Below are positions 9,080 through 20,335 of a DNA stretch of 50,640 nt, piece after piece (the first letter of the stretch is position 1; the number at the start of each line of letters is the position of its first letter). The stretch lies in assembly GCA_003427395.1 (NCBI GenBank), contig BFEA01000321.1, forward strand, positions 657,182-707,821, read 5' to 3'. The notes beneath the pieces were generated by a model that made no database searches, was not told the DNA's origin, and saw only the letters and a program-made list of their open reading frames with translations. The translations under genes and the position numbers were made by a program. This stretch comes from Chara braunii. Lineage: Eukaryota > Streptophyta > Charophyceae > Charales > Characeae.

Positions 9080-10050
9080 TGTGAGTAGGTCATGGGGTGC
9101 TTTGCTCCGTGTTGGATGTGTGGACAACCTCGTCTGCGCTATGTCGTTGCCCTGCTACTTATCCTGCTTGCTTCGCATGTGGTACTTTGCAGGTTTATAT
9201 GTTCGCTATGTGGTGTGGCCGTGTGGTTGGTGTTGCCTTGCGCTTCGCTGCTCCTCTTTCTTGCTACCCTTCCACTGGTTGTACCTTCTGTGTTTGCTTC
9301 TTGCGGGCCTTGTTGGTTGTTTGCCTTGCGAGTGCGTTGTGCTTCGCTCCACGGTTGTCGAGTTGGTGGTCCACTCCTCGTGTCATCCCTTGCAATATGG
9401 TTGCGTTGCTTGTGTCGCCTTGTGCTCCACTAGACGGTTGTCGCGCTGCTTGTCTTGCGTGCCATGTCGTTCCTTGCAGTCGTTTTTGGCGTTATGCAGC
9501 CGTGTTGACTCTTTTGTGGTGCCTGGTGCTCCACAGGGGTGCTATGTTCTGCTTGGGGCAGTCTGGCCTCAACAAGGGTCAAAGGCATCATGACCCAAAC
9601 CATTAAATACGGAGATTCCACAGATTGTCAAGGTTTTAGCGTCCTGATGAGTCGGCGCAACTCCAAGGAAACAATCTTATCGTCATCGGTTTTTTATTTT
9701 TTTCGATCTTCGCTGTTTTTGGGGACTTCTATATACTTTTTGCTTTGTTTGCTTTTTGTGTTTGAGGGACGTCTGCCCTCCCGCCTCCCCCCGTGCCCTG
9801 CACCCATTCTCCTTTGCTACTGCCTGTTGTCTTATGCTTGGGGTATCTTTCTGTACTTGCACTTTTTTTTTGTCTTTCCTTGTTTTGTGCATTTATGTAT
9901 GGTCTGCCCTCCCACTTGCGCTGTGGCCCCCAACCCTTGTGCCTTTCTGCAATTTGTTGTCGTTGCCTCCTTGCCTTCTACCTTATTGTGCTTCCTTTTC
10001 CCATCCTCTGGTGTCTATTTTACCGTGTGTGTTCCATGTAAAGAGCACTG
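9080..10050. other. A-poor, strand-asymmetric segment open in several frames
   Basis: The plus strand is poor in A over nearly 1 kb, so stops are rare and three overlapping plus frames stay open (9081-9593, 9092-9433, 9097-9606). The translations are rich in Cys, Leu and Val but share no domain. Short phrases such as 'gtgctccac' and 'gttgtcg' recur loosely, as in an old tandem repeat. I do not call a gene. Confidence 0.5.
9623..9676 (+). ncRNA. Hammerhead-like sequence, incomplete
   Basis: GATTGTC (9623-9629), CTGATGA (9644-9650) and GAAACAATC (9668-9676) occur in the order and spacing of a type III hammerhead, with a 6-bp stem III and a GTC cleavage triplet. However, stem I (9630-9643) and stem II (9651-9667) do not pair in the canonical way. 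It may be a decayed ribozyme or chance. Confidence 0.25.
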
Positions 10051-10057
10051 AGAGCAT

Positions 10058-10220
10058 GAATGCTCGTGTAATCCGGCATACTCATTCCTCACCTCACAGT
10101 ATAGATTCCCTCTGCACCACGCCTATGAGTTCTTGTTCCCGAGCTTGCTCATGTAGTCCGGCATACTCATTCCCCACCTTCGAGTATCGGATGTATCTGC
10201 ACCACGCCTACAAGTTTTCA
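10058..10220. repeat. Tandem duplication, period about 90 bp
   Basis: 'ccggcatactcattcc' and 'ctgcaccacgcctat/cgag/aagtt' occur in both halves in the same order. The copies are clearly diverged. Confidence 0.75.
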
Positions 10221-10257
10221 TTCTTAAGGTGGGCAGATATATTATTTCGGATCCTAG

Positions 10258-10392
10258 TACACACTCACACACACATATTCACATACACCCACACAAACAC
10301 ACGCACAAACAATCTCATATGCACTCATTCACTTCACATACACACACCAACGCACACAGACACATGCGCTTACTCATGCACACACACACATG
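10258..10392. repeat. CA-rich microsatellite
   Basis: Interrupted (AC)n and (CACA) runs with occasional T and G make up this block. Confidence 0.85.
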
Positions 10393-10739
10393 GTGTATAA
10401 CAGTATAACGAACATGACAAACTATATCCACGGACAAACTATCTGCTGCTCACCCATTATCAAAGGACCCGACATTCTGGCCCTCCGCGGTGGGTCAAAT
10501 TTGCCACACCGGTGACGTTTTGGCCTATGCTTGGGGTTAAACGTACCACACCAACCTAAGGGAACCGCGATCCTGTTCACTATGCTTGACGGCAAGAGGC
10601 TTCACTGCGGGTTATCAGATTAGTGAGCCCTGACCCTTCTGTGACCAATCCTAGTAAGACCCTACCGCTGATTTTCAGTTGCAAAGAGTTCGGTTAATTC
10701 CTAACAAATGATTTAAAATAAGTACAATAAATAAATTAA

Positions 10740-10860
10740 AAAACAGGTATACGTCTATGAATACGCCCGTACGAAAACGGCCCGTCCGTACAGCCGTACG
10801 TACAGGCCCCCCGGTGCCCGTACGGCCCGTACGTACGGACTTTGGGCCCTCCTTTCGTGG
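10740..10860. repeat. CGTACG-rich segment
   Basis: Many CGTACG and CCCGTACG words are packed here, several of them palindromic. A related segment lies at 12340-12440, on the other side of the microsatellites and the inverted-repeat element. Confidence 0.7.
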
Positions 10861-10915
10861 CCTTCCGGGGGGGTGCTGAGGGGGGGGATGGGCTGGGGGG
10901 GGGGGGGAAGACTGA

Positions 10916-10992
10916 TTGATTAATTGGTTGATTGATTGATTGATTGGTTGATTGGTTGATTGATTGGTTGGTTGGTTGATTGATTGATTGAC
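10916..10992. repeat. (GATT)n microsatellite
   Basis: Runs of TTGA/TTGG tetranucleotides. Shorter runs recur at 11133-11150 and 11350-11370. Confidence 0.9.
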
Positions 10993-11044
10993 ACGAGGTG
11001 GGTGGGTGGGTCTCCTCCCCCCCCGCGAGTACACACACACACAT

Positions 11045-11178
11045 ACAGTCATGCTTTTTTTGAGTGTATAGCGAGTATGACAAGACACACAGATGCACGT
11101 ACACACAAACGCGCGCCGCCTTTTTTTTCCTTGTGATTGATTGATTGCTATTGAGTGGGGGGGGTTGCCTCCCCCCCA

Positions 11179-11264
<86 letters not shown>

Positions 11265-11375
11265 CAAACATACAATCATGCTTTTTTTGAGTGTATAGCA
11301 AGTATGACAACACACACACTTTTTCTTTTTTCTTTTTTTTCTTTTTTCTTTTGATTGATTGATTGATATGAAGTC
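11045..11375. repeat. Local duplication with (CA)n core
   Basis: 'catgctttttttgagtgtat' followed by 'agc/agagtatgaca' occurs at 11050 and at 11278, about 228 bp apart. Each is followed by T-rich sequence and TTGATT repeats. A long (CA)n lies between them (11181-11268). Confidence 0.8.
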
Positions 11376-11462
11376 CCTCCCCCCCGCGAACACACACAAA
11401 CACACTCACACGCATGCGGGGCAACTGCCCGTGTTTTTCCCCTACCAAAGTCTTTTTTTTTT

Positions 11463-11749
11463 GGGAAAATTTTCGAAATGCCCCCAAAGTTTGCGTTTAT
11501 TTGCGGCGTGCCCCTGTAAAGGCCGACTTACCCTGTGGTGCCCCTCAGGGCCTCTGAAATTTTCCGCAGGCCCCTTTCAACATGGGGCGTAACTTTCCGA
11601 TATGCCCTTACTGGACCGCTGGTGGCGTTTGGTCCTTGAAATGCCCTGACGAGGGGCACACATCTTTCTGCGATGCCCTTGCAGCAGTGGTGGCAGGAAT
11701 TCGAATTCAATGTGGTAGGCATTCCACGCGCCACCACAGAAAAACGGTC

Positions 11750-11790
<41 letters not shown>

Positions 11791-12204
11791 ACGTGTGTGT
11801 GTGTGTGTGTGTGCGTGTGTGTGTGTGTGCGTGCGTGCGCGCGCGTGTGTGTCCATGCTCATTGCCAAATTTCTGATATGCCCCGGTAGCATCTCTCCCT
11901 GGGCCAGGGGAAAGGCTGCGAGGGTCAACAATGGCCACAGGGGCTCACTGGAAAGATGGATGGTACCAATAAGGGCATATGGGAGACTTTTGTGCTGGTT
12001 CTCAACGGCCATCCAGTAGGGGCATACTGAAAATTTGCTACTGGTATCGGTAGGGGCATATGAAACATTTTTCAGGCCCAAACGACGCTAGGGGTTTTCT
12101 GGAAACATCATTCATGGTCAGAGGGGCGCGACAAGGTAAGTCGGCCGTCAGAGGGGCACGCCGCAAATAAGCGCAAACTTCAGGGGCATCTCAAAAATTT
12201 TCCC
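11463..12204. mobile_element. Non-autonomous element with 70-bp terminal inverted repeats
   Basis: 11463-11532 and 12135-12204 are inverted repeats of about 70 bp with few mismatches. They begin GGGAAAATTTT and end at GGCCGACTTACC. T tracts flank both ends and may be the target duplication. The interior (about 600 bp) has no coding region. It repeats the word GGGGCAT or its complement about a dozen times, mainly as TGCCCC in the left half and GGGGCA in the right half. This is a MITE or foldback element of unknown superfamily. Confidence 0.75.
11752..11850. repeat. (GT)n microsatellite inside the inverted-repeat element
   Basis: About 100 bp of alternating GT with a few CG steps. Confidence 0.95.
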
Positions 12205-12339
12205 TTTTTTTCTCATGTTTTTTCGTTTTTGATTTTTTTTAAATCCTTTTGAATGCCAAAAAATAGAAAACAAAATATGGGGTTGTAGATCTCGAAAAGA
12301 TCTACAAAATATGGGGTTGTAGATCCCTAAAACACCTTC

Positions 12340-12440
12340 GGACGGCCGTCGTCTGTACGCCCGTACGGGCGTACGTCCATCCGTACGTACGGGCTGTACA
12401 GAGACCTCCCGTACGACGTACGGGCGACGACACAGGTTTC
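12340..12440. repeat. CGTACG-rich segment with 20-bp palindrome
   Basis: GTACGCCCGTACGGGCGTAC at about 12356-12375 is a perfect palindrome. Further CGTACG words follow to 12440. It resembles 10740-10860. Confidence 0.8.
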
Positions 12441-14035
12441 CGTAAGCTTAAATCGTAGCTGGCCAGCTTTGGAAGGACACGCCGATTGATTTGATTTTGT
12501 TTTACTTCACTGTTATTTTATTTTTGCAGAGAGCTCGTTTTTTTTCGATAATAAGTAAAAATAGTAATAAAAGAAAATGAATAAGAGCCTAAGTGACGAC
12601 CGTATACACTTAGGCCAAACCTGGATCTAGAACAGAGGGTGCCCGCCGGGCGTATGTATTCGTGCTACCATGCCTAGAAACCAGCTCCGCCAGCAAGAGT
12701 ATCGGACCTGAAATATGTGTCTATGGTAATACCGCTGGGCCTTGTTTACTTAGGTGGTATCTTCCCCGTTTTCCAGGGACGTGTACGTGTGTGTTCGGGT
12801 GCCACATGTCGATGCGCATAGCTGCCAGCTGCCGACGCAGGGTACTGCCACTAGGCCGTTACAAGAGGGGCAAGGGTTTAACTCTCGAGTATAGTTTTCG
12901 ACACATGCGGAGAGCAGCAAGATAGAGAGACTTATTGTGCGGTTAAGGACACATGCTGCTGTGCCGCTTGTTGAGAGAGCGGGTTGGACTACCACTTAGC
13001 CGTTACAAGAGGGATAAGGGTTTGTTTTTTTAGCCTAGTTCTGACAGGGGTCGCTCGACAGACAGAGAGAGTGCTTCGTTAAACAGCCAAGGATACACGT
13101 TCGCAAGCCACTTGGTCACTGAGGAACTACCAGTTCACTGTTGCTTGTCATAGGGTTTTGACTCAGAGAAACGTGCGCTGCATTCAATAGACGCAACTTA
13201 CCAGGCAGCGGGTGATCAAAGTTTCGCATGCGGAGAACCGATGCCTACATAGAAGGGTAAACCACCATATATAGCATGTTCCAATACTTGGAAGAAGTAA
13301 GAGGCTGGTTAGTCATAGACATGGTAACTCTGTGCTAAGGACGAAGCCACCAGTCAGTCGCAGCATGGACTTTGGGCAAAGGATGAAACTGCAAACAGTT
13401 GGCAAGAGATAGTAGTTGAGGCAGACGGAGACAGAGTTGCTAACCTCCTGGTTTGTTAAATGCTAGACTGATTGAAAATGCGCGCGCTCCTGTCGATCAC
13501 AAGCGATCTGCTTGTGTAAGCGAAATTGGATTAGGATTGGCTCCCTCGCTGACTATGAATAGGCAGTGACGTGAGAATCCGGTTTGAAAACAGAAGACAA
13601 ACTGACTATTTTGTGTGTGTTGATCTCCTGAATTCTAACCCACGAGAATCTTACAAGGACATTGGTAAGGCATGGCACCATTCCCCCTTTTGACGAGCGA
13701 GCGGAAAGGCTGGTATGTTGATGATCCTCCGTACATCCCGGAAAGTAGAACCTATAATTTAGTAGTGCTCCTCGCCGCGGTCTCAAAGGGACATCGTACA
13801 CTTGATGTTTCTTTTTTTTAGCGCTTCAGATCATTGTGTAGTAAGACACGCGGAAATGACACACTTTATTGCAGTTCAACATTTACTGCATTTTGTCTCT
13901 GTTGATTACTGCACCCAACCTATTCAAAGGCGGCAAAAAGGTACTCCTTTATAGTACAGAGTCCAAAGCAATTTATTTATCCAATTATTTGTTTTTTTTG
14001 TGTAATTCTCGTTGATAGAGCACTGCTAGATATTG
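12441..14035. other. No recognisable gene
   Basis: Mixed sequence with one local duplication: 'gccgttacaagaggg' at about 12858 and 13001, about 143 bp apart. ORFs are short and unremarkable. Confidence 0.5.
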
Positions 14036-14059
14036 TGTGTGGCTTGTGTAAAGGCCGCA

Positions 14060-14100
14060 AGGAAAAGGCCCTCAGTGAGGGGTTTTCCTTTAATTACTTA
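14060..14100. repeat. Imperfect hairpin
   Basis: AAGGAAAAGGCCCTCA pairs with TGAGGGGTTTTCCTT with one gap, separated by almost no loop. Confidence 0.7.
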
Positions 14101-14199
14101 TTTGAAAGCCTTTATTTACTATTTTGTATCCCTATTGCAACTTGAGCTTTGAAGCAACTTATTTGATTACTCTATAAGTTTTGTGTTGTAACTCTTGGT

Positions 14200-14800
14200 T
14201 TGGGCCCTAAGCGAAGGCTCATCTGGCCCTGCCACAGGATTGATAGATTGTTTACTGGATGACAACCAGCGATATGGAGCAGCCCTTAGGGAAGGCTGAG
14301 CTCACCGCCACTTACTGGGCCAAGTCATTTAAGTATTCTGCAACTATGAAACTAATTAATTTATAAAATTCCATAATTCGGATCATGAGTAATCAGGCAA
14401 TCCCGGGACAGCCTGCAATCAGGGCCAGCCTTAAGTGAAGGCTGAGCTCGCCACCGCTTGTTGGTCCAAGCAGTTTTAGTATATTGTACTTTCAAAATTA
14501 GTAAATGATTAAAATCCCGTGATTGGCATCACCGCTGATTAGCCAATCACGAAACAACCATCAAGCGGGGGCAGCCCTGAGTGAAGTCTGATCTCCCTGC
14601 TGCTTGCTGGTCCAAGCAGTTTTGACATTTTTACACATTCAAAACTAACTACTTAGTAAAATCCAGTGATTGGGATCACGAGTGATCAGCCAATCACGGG
14701 ACAGCCAGCAAGCGGGATCAGTCCTAAGTGAAGGTTGAGCTCACCACCGCTTGCTGGGCCAAGTGATTTGAGCATTTGTATTTACTATTTAGTAAAATAC
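14200..14800. repeat. Structured tandem array, period about 147 bp
   Basis: Four to five diverged units begin at about 14200, 14283, 14428, 14573 and 14725 with the phrase 'cctaagtgaaggctgagctc'. Units contain nested inverted repeats: GTGATTGG with CCAATCAC, GATCAC with GTGATC, and CCAGCAAGCGG with CCGCTTGCTGG across the unit boundary. It could be a satellite or a structured RNA source. Confidence 0.8.
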
Positions 14801-14814
14801 TAACATCCTGTTGT

Positions 14815-14900
14815 CGGCGTGATTACCCTTACAAGGGTATTCGCACGCATATTTGCCCTTTACACAAGTGGCACCTGAGGCGATACTAGGCGATACTAGA
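14815..14900. repeat. Fragment of the palindrome-headed repeat family
   Basis: TTACCCTTACAAGGGTAT at 14823-14840, preceded by 'gtcggcgtga', matches the start of the repeats at 32038 and 42800. Confidence 0.65.
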
Positions 14901-15639
14901 AGCCAAGATTTATCGAAGTATCACGCGGCCCACGCTCGACTCATTTTAGTCGAACGATGGGCGTGCGAGGTGAGGTTAAAGGGTGTGGGGACGCGCTAGA
15001 TTAAGGCGCAGGCGACTTCTGTCCTGTGTCGGAAAAGGTTCAGTGAGAACTGGGTTAGCATAGTTGGTGCTGGATAAGTGCGGCCCGTGCATGGAGCCCA
15101 GCGCCATCACCGTAGGAGGACGTCGGTTTGCAGTCAAGAATTCGACCGATAAGCGAAAGTGTGCCGTTTAGGGCTTCTTCATAAGGCCGTGCAACCTGCT
15201 GAACCCATTTGTAAGGGTTCTGATAAATGCCAATGCCAACCTTGGGCATAGCACTATCGGTTACGGTGATGAAACTCTCAAGCAGCAGGTACGGGGGCCG
15301 AGGACAACATGCAGTGACTGCGTAGCAATGGTGCAGTTTGAAGGAAGCCTAGGGGTCGAGGGCCCGACAAGGCTATCCCCCGGGTCCGTATCACTGTGTG
15401 CAACGATGTCCTGCTTGTACCCTCTGCAAAAGAGGCGGAGTAAAGGGCGAGGGTATAAACACAGAAAAGAGAGATGGAGAGTAGACAAAAAAACAAAATA
15501 TTAATGGACATTAAGTGTGTTCACTGAAGATGATCGCAAAGGAGACAAGAAGAGGCTCAAGAATCAGTCTGTCCTCAATGAGATACGTTGCAAGGATGAT
15601 GTAGATCAACACATGCAAGCCGTGCCTGAGCGTTCATCG

Positions 15640-15710
15640 TTCACAGCCCATCAGGGCTGGGTCTTAAGCCCCTGGACGCTTTCAACGATCGTTCAGGGGC
15701 ATTTTTGTTC
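15640..15710. repeat. Two adjacent hairpins
   Basis: CAGCCC-atca-GGGCTG is followed by GCCCCTG...CAGGGGC, then TTTTTG. No surrounding gene was found, so a terminator or RNA role is only a guess. Confidence 0.5.
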
Positions 15711-15929
15711 TTTGGGGGGGGAGGGGGTGCTGGCTGACTGGCCCCGGGTAAAATGAAAAGGCCAGCCGCAGTCGGGGGAATTTAAAACGCCGCTTTTCCA
15801 CTCAAGTTCAGACGAGAGGCATCTGACACATTACGTGATTCTCTCTTGCTCTGGCTTTGTGCCGCACACACACAGCTCTCTCTCTCTCTATCTCTCTCGC
15901 CCACACGCAAAAAAACTCGCACGCGCCCG

Positions 15930-16115
15930 TGCTGGTCCCTGCTGGCAGCTTTCTCTCTCACACACATACACACGCATGCGCCTCTCGCAGGACACGCATG
16001 CACCCGCGATGGTCCCTGCTGGCAGTTCTATCTCACACACATACACATACGCTCACGAACCAACACGCAATGGTCCCTGCAGGTCTCTCTCTCTCTCTCT
16101 CTCTCCACCCCACTT
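15930..16115. repeat. Tandem repeat of about 60-70 bp with CT/CA tracts
   Basis: 'tggtccctgctggcag' recurs three times, followed by CT and CACACA runs. Confidence 0.8.
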
Positions 16116-16779
16116 CTGAACCTGGGCGATGAAACCTTTGCTCATCACTCACACACATACCAACTACATTGTGTGCACCCATGCCCTCAAGGTAAGTGTA
16201 TTATACACCCACGAGAAATGGCATATGGGTCGCAGGCCAAAAAAAGCAAGAACGTCACCACAAGCGGCCATGCGTATAGACTAAGTATGTACGTGTGTTG
16301 TCATGTTCCCTGTGGACAACTCCGCTGAAAAAATGCAAGCTATGCCAAACTGTTCCACAAAACTTTGATTTACACATGTCTGTGTTATAGATTTTCACCG
16401 CTTGACCTCCATTACAGACTACGAAAACCAATTGAGATGTGAACCATTCCCAAAACGAAACAGTCTACCGCTATAGCAAGCACTGGCTATAGCTGACATT
16501 TCTTAACTATATTTCCTTTGGCTTCTGTTTCTTATTACGGCCTACGTTTTACTGTGCCTCTCAGGTACAAGGTTGGGCATGTCGATATTGGTTTTTAGAA
16601 CCAGGAGCCCACATCCCCATGTTCCTTAACCGCCCACTCGCACGTCATGAAAGGAGGCAAGCGAGACCTGTTCACTTTTCTTCAAATCTTCGCCTTCCAT
16701 GTCCTGTCCTCTTAAACCACCAATCCGTTACCTAGCCATGAAAAGAATAAAAAAGTGGCTTACATGTAGCCACGAATAT

Positions 16780-16842
16780 CTGGGCTTCGTCTTTTAAATG
16801 TCTGAGCTTCGTCTTTTGAATGTCTGAGCTTCGTCTTCCGAG
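16780..16842. repeat. 21-bp tandem repeat, three copies
   Basis: Three successive units of 'tctgagcttcgtcttttgaa' differ at one or two positions. Confidence 0.9.
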
Positions 16843-18890
16843 CAAAATGACTGGCAATGCTATCCAAAAACGAGGCCAACGCCAGGTTTGCTTTTTTGGA
16901 CGCACTCCAGTAGTACCGTTGTGATTCAACCATGCGCATTCGCACGCATATGCCGGCAGTTAACGAGGGAGGAAAGGAAGGAGCACGCTCTGAGGTTCTA
17001 TACGACGGTAGGGACGGGAGGGAGAAGGGCGTAGAGAAGAGAAGTGTATGGACACAATAGACATAAAACCCGAATTTCACACGGTTCTCGATGGTCACAC
17101 ATGAGCAGACTATTCGACAGTGACAGTAGGAGCCTCGGAAATGCTATTGCCTTTGTTAACCAGCCACACCTACAGATCGGACAGGACTGTTTCAGGTGTG
17201 GACAGTGGAAACATATCCAAATCTCACTCGTGGATTTGCTGCATCACATGGCATGGCATACACAGACCTCACAAGCTACGTGGTTCCTACATGATGAGAC
17301 CGCACAGGCACGCCGACCGCAGTTGTATAGACTCGCCGTTCCAGTGCATCTACAAAATGGACATGACTGCAGTGTACGACCCACGTAGCTTTTGTCATGT
17401 GTGTATGCCATGCAATGCGATGCCGAATGCAAGCAGAAACTTGCATATAGGCTACGGCTTCATAACCCTCACGACACAAAGCATGCGATTCACGTTCTCG
17501 TCGAATCTCAGTTGAGACATCATCACAGAGAGAATTGAGCAAGTTTCCTGGGTATGAGCAGTTTATATTGTTCCCTCTCTATGGGTAGGGCAACGACTAG
17601 GGCTGACCCAGAGCAAGGATGTTCAGTAGTTGCAAGATTGGTCCGCAACCGCTCTCCCTTCTGTTGAAGCAGATGTGTGGCCAACGCTGCGGAGTATACA
17701 CGCGGTGGAGATACGAACTTTCCATGACATCTTCCCGAAAGCATTGACACCGCAAACGGCATATTGCTGGCATGCCACCAGGAAAGCAGACTAATGCTCG
17801 CACCTATCTAGGCATATAGCATATCCACACCACAATAGCATACTGCGCATGCGATAAGGGGATTGGGGGGCAGTAATCAGGCGGAGAGGTGCCCCCTGGA
17901 GGAGGGGAGGGGTTGAGTGCAAGATCATGGGTCGCAGGCAGTTGTCACGGCAGAGGCCGACACTGACAATGGATTCATAGCATTCGCAGCAGAGATTGCT
18001 CGGTGTGCGTGCTTAACCGGACTCCGGCTGTGTGCGTGGAGATAACGGCATGGCATAGCCACCATCCTCTGAAGACTCCCCTTCACTATCCGTGTTACTC
18101 CATCCGAATTTATACAAGGGAGGTTCGCCGCCTGGCCACATAGGACGGAGGAGAAAGCTTCGGCAGGATTGCTTTCCAAACGCTGTAAAGATTGTGATTG
18201 CACATCCACATTCTTTACCTGAGAGAGAGAGAGAGAGTGGTGCCACTTGGTGATAGAGAGAGAGAGAGAGTTAGCATTTCCTACCATGTGCACACTACCG
18301 CCTGTCCCAAAGGGTCCGTGAATTATTTGCACAGGAAACACCGCACGAATATTAGGGACCGGCATGTGATTTTGTCGCCCGGGCTGGAGCTGCAGTCATC
18401 TTCCCATAACTGACAGGCGCCAGTACTGTCATCCTTTGCGCAGACAGCATGACACAGTCTGAATGCACAAATATTGCTCCTTTGTGTGCGCTTTTATGTA
18501 AACGTGCGCGTTTTTGTATGTTAGGGCTCGGCTCAAGATGGAAACGCTTTCGGGATGCTGTCAAGCGTGCCGAAAAAGTCGAAAACTGTTAACCTCTGCA
18601 AACTCTCGTTTTTTTCTGTTACGAGGACGTTCCGTCTACGCTCTGCTACCGTCTTTCCCCCATCACAACGCACCCGGATTCTAAATGTATACAAGTCAAA
18701 TCTTCTGCCGGGATCTTCGTATGCAAGACGTCTTAGCACTAAGTGTAAGGCTCTAGTTTTTCGGGAGCTTGGATGAACTACAGAGAACAGATTGTTACCC
18801 CCATCACGTACTGGGGAATACAACCATGAGCAACCACATAAAGCAACCAGGGAGGGAAGGGATGTGGGTGCCATGTAAGGGGAGAGGGGC
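16843..18890. other. No recognisable gene; short (GA)n tracts
   Basis: Short ORFs on both strands lack any family signature or periodic codon pattern that I can support. (GA)n runs lie at 18220-18236 and 18256-18270. Confidence 0.5.
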
Positions 18891-18894
18891 GGGT

Positions 18895-19005
18895 GGTGGC
18901 CGTCCTACTGTAGACTCGAACCTCTAGGTTAAAAACAGTACGATGGTGGCCGTCCATCTACCGTAGACTCGAACCTCTAGGTTAACAACAGTACAGCCAT
19001 TACCA
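18895..19005. repeat. Tandem duplication, period about 56 bp
   Basis: 'gtagactcgaacctctaggt' and 'ggtggccgtcc' are present twice with very few differences. The reverse complement contains GGTTCGAGTCT, which resembles a tRNA B box, but no tRNA fold is present. Confidence 0.85.
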
Positions 19006-19474
19006 AACCACAACAGGCAAACAGAGAGGGGTCTAGGAGTATGTCTAAGGTAGAGGGGCAAAATTATGGTTTACTGTTTATAAGCTTTATCCTCTAGCCT
19101 CTACGTCGTAGTGGCAATCACCATAGCACACTCCGTCCATGCACTTGAAAGAGGTAAGGGGAAGGATGTGACCACCCATGCGATATCTAGGTTGTGCAAC
19201 TAGGTCCATGCTCCCCCTCTCCGACCACCGCATAGTGATGAGACCGACCTGAACAATCAATTGCTTGTCATTTTCCGGATAACGTAACATTACGAAAAAG
19301 GGGTCGAAAAGGAGAGCGACCGGGACGAAGGTACGGAGGAGAGGAGGAGAGGAGAGCGCAGGCAAAACTCTTTACTTCCGAGAATTTCGTTTGAGGGAAA
19401 ACAAAAAGAGATCAATGCTGGGAAGGGAACGACTGTTTCCTCTACCTCTACGGTGGGACGACAGGGGCGAGCTG

Positions 19475-19615
19475 AGGGGAGAAGCCAGGTACACTGGGTT
19501 GGTGGGGCGAAGAGGGGAGAAGCCAGGTACACTGGGNTGGTGGGGCGAAGAGGGGAGAAGTCAGGTACGCTGGGTTGGTGGGGCGAAGAGGGTACTTACG
19601 GGGGGGGTCGACGCA
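19475..19615. repeat. 45-bp tandem repeat, three copies, with one N
   Basis: Units carry 'caggtacactgggttggtgg' and 'ggcgaagaggggagaag'. Position 19537 is undetermined. The ORFs through this block reflect the purine-rich repeat rather than a gene. Confidence 0.9.
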
Positions 19616-20209
19616 ACGGGCGGCAAGAGGAGAGGGGACCAAAAGACCAGCATCGGAGAGAGGAGGGCGGGAGGGCAAAACTGAGGAAGTCGGCGGGACT
19701 GAACCGAACGGGAATAGTAAGGGACAGAGGATCTGATAGGAGGAAGAAGGGGGTGACCAATGACAGGAATCAGGCGGAAGGGGGCAATGAGCGAGCAATC
19801 GAGGTAGGCGGCGCGGAAGAGGCACCCGAGCAGGAAGACAAAAGGAGAAAAGGAGGTACAGCAAAGGAGGGAAGCGTGATAACCGTGCCTATTCGAGACA
19901 GTGGCAGGAGCGACCGACTAAAAGCAAAACAGGAAGTGCACGCCCTACAAGCGAGCAGGGAGTTAAGATAGAAAAAAAACGAAGGGGATTGAAGAATGGG
20001 GCAGTAGGAGAGGAGCAGCAGCAGGCACTATTGGCCGAACTGTGACGCCAATGTTTAAGGTCAAATTGCTTCCTTGTCAGATCTACATTCCCGACAAACA
20101 AAGTTGCGCGCTGTATCTGAATTCGTACGTTATTCCATACTAAATTCACTTGTGTGATATGCTCACTTAGTGGAAACGCATGTGGCCAAAGAATAGACCC
20201 AGGTGACTT

Positions 20210-20335
20210 TTGAAACGCCTGTTTGTGATTATTAAGCCGAAGCAATTCATTACTCATTCAATTATTTATGATTCCCAATATGGATTCCGCTTCTCGGACA
20301 ATTCAACCACGTTCTTCCTCCGAATTCAACGTCCA
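20210..20335 (+). pseudogene. Possible non-LTR (LINE) reverse transcriptase fragment
   Basis: The translation contains HSIIYDSQYGFRFSDNSTTF. It resembles the motif around QYGFR...HST in RTs of non-LTR retrotransposons, where an aromatic-Gly-Phe-Arg core precedes a Ser-Thr-Thr. Only about 40 residues align by eye and no other RT motif is nearby. If real it is a small relic. Confidence 0.3.

Noticed and set aside
9081-9606. Three overlapping plus-strand ORFs of 113-170 codons
   Set aside because: All frames are open at once because A is rare. No frame shows a domain.
10675-11487. Long minus-strand ORF of 270 codons
   Set aside because: It runs through (CA)n and (GATT)n microsatellites, giving Val-Cys and Asn-Gln-Ser repeats. 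Composition alone keeps it open.
15640-15710. Bacterial-type terminator
   Set aside because: It is a hairpin followed by T residues, but the window is eukaryotic and no gene ends here.
18895-19005. tRNA gene suggested by GGTTCGAGTCT on the minus strand
   Set aside because: No T-arm stem, acceptor stem or A box at the right distance; it is a 56-bp tandem duplication.
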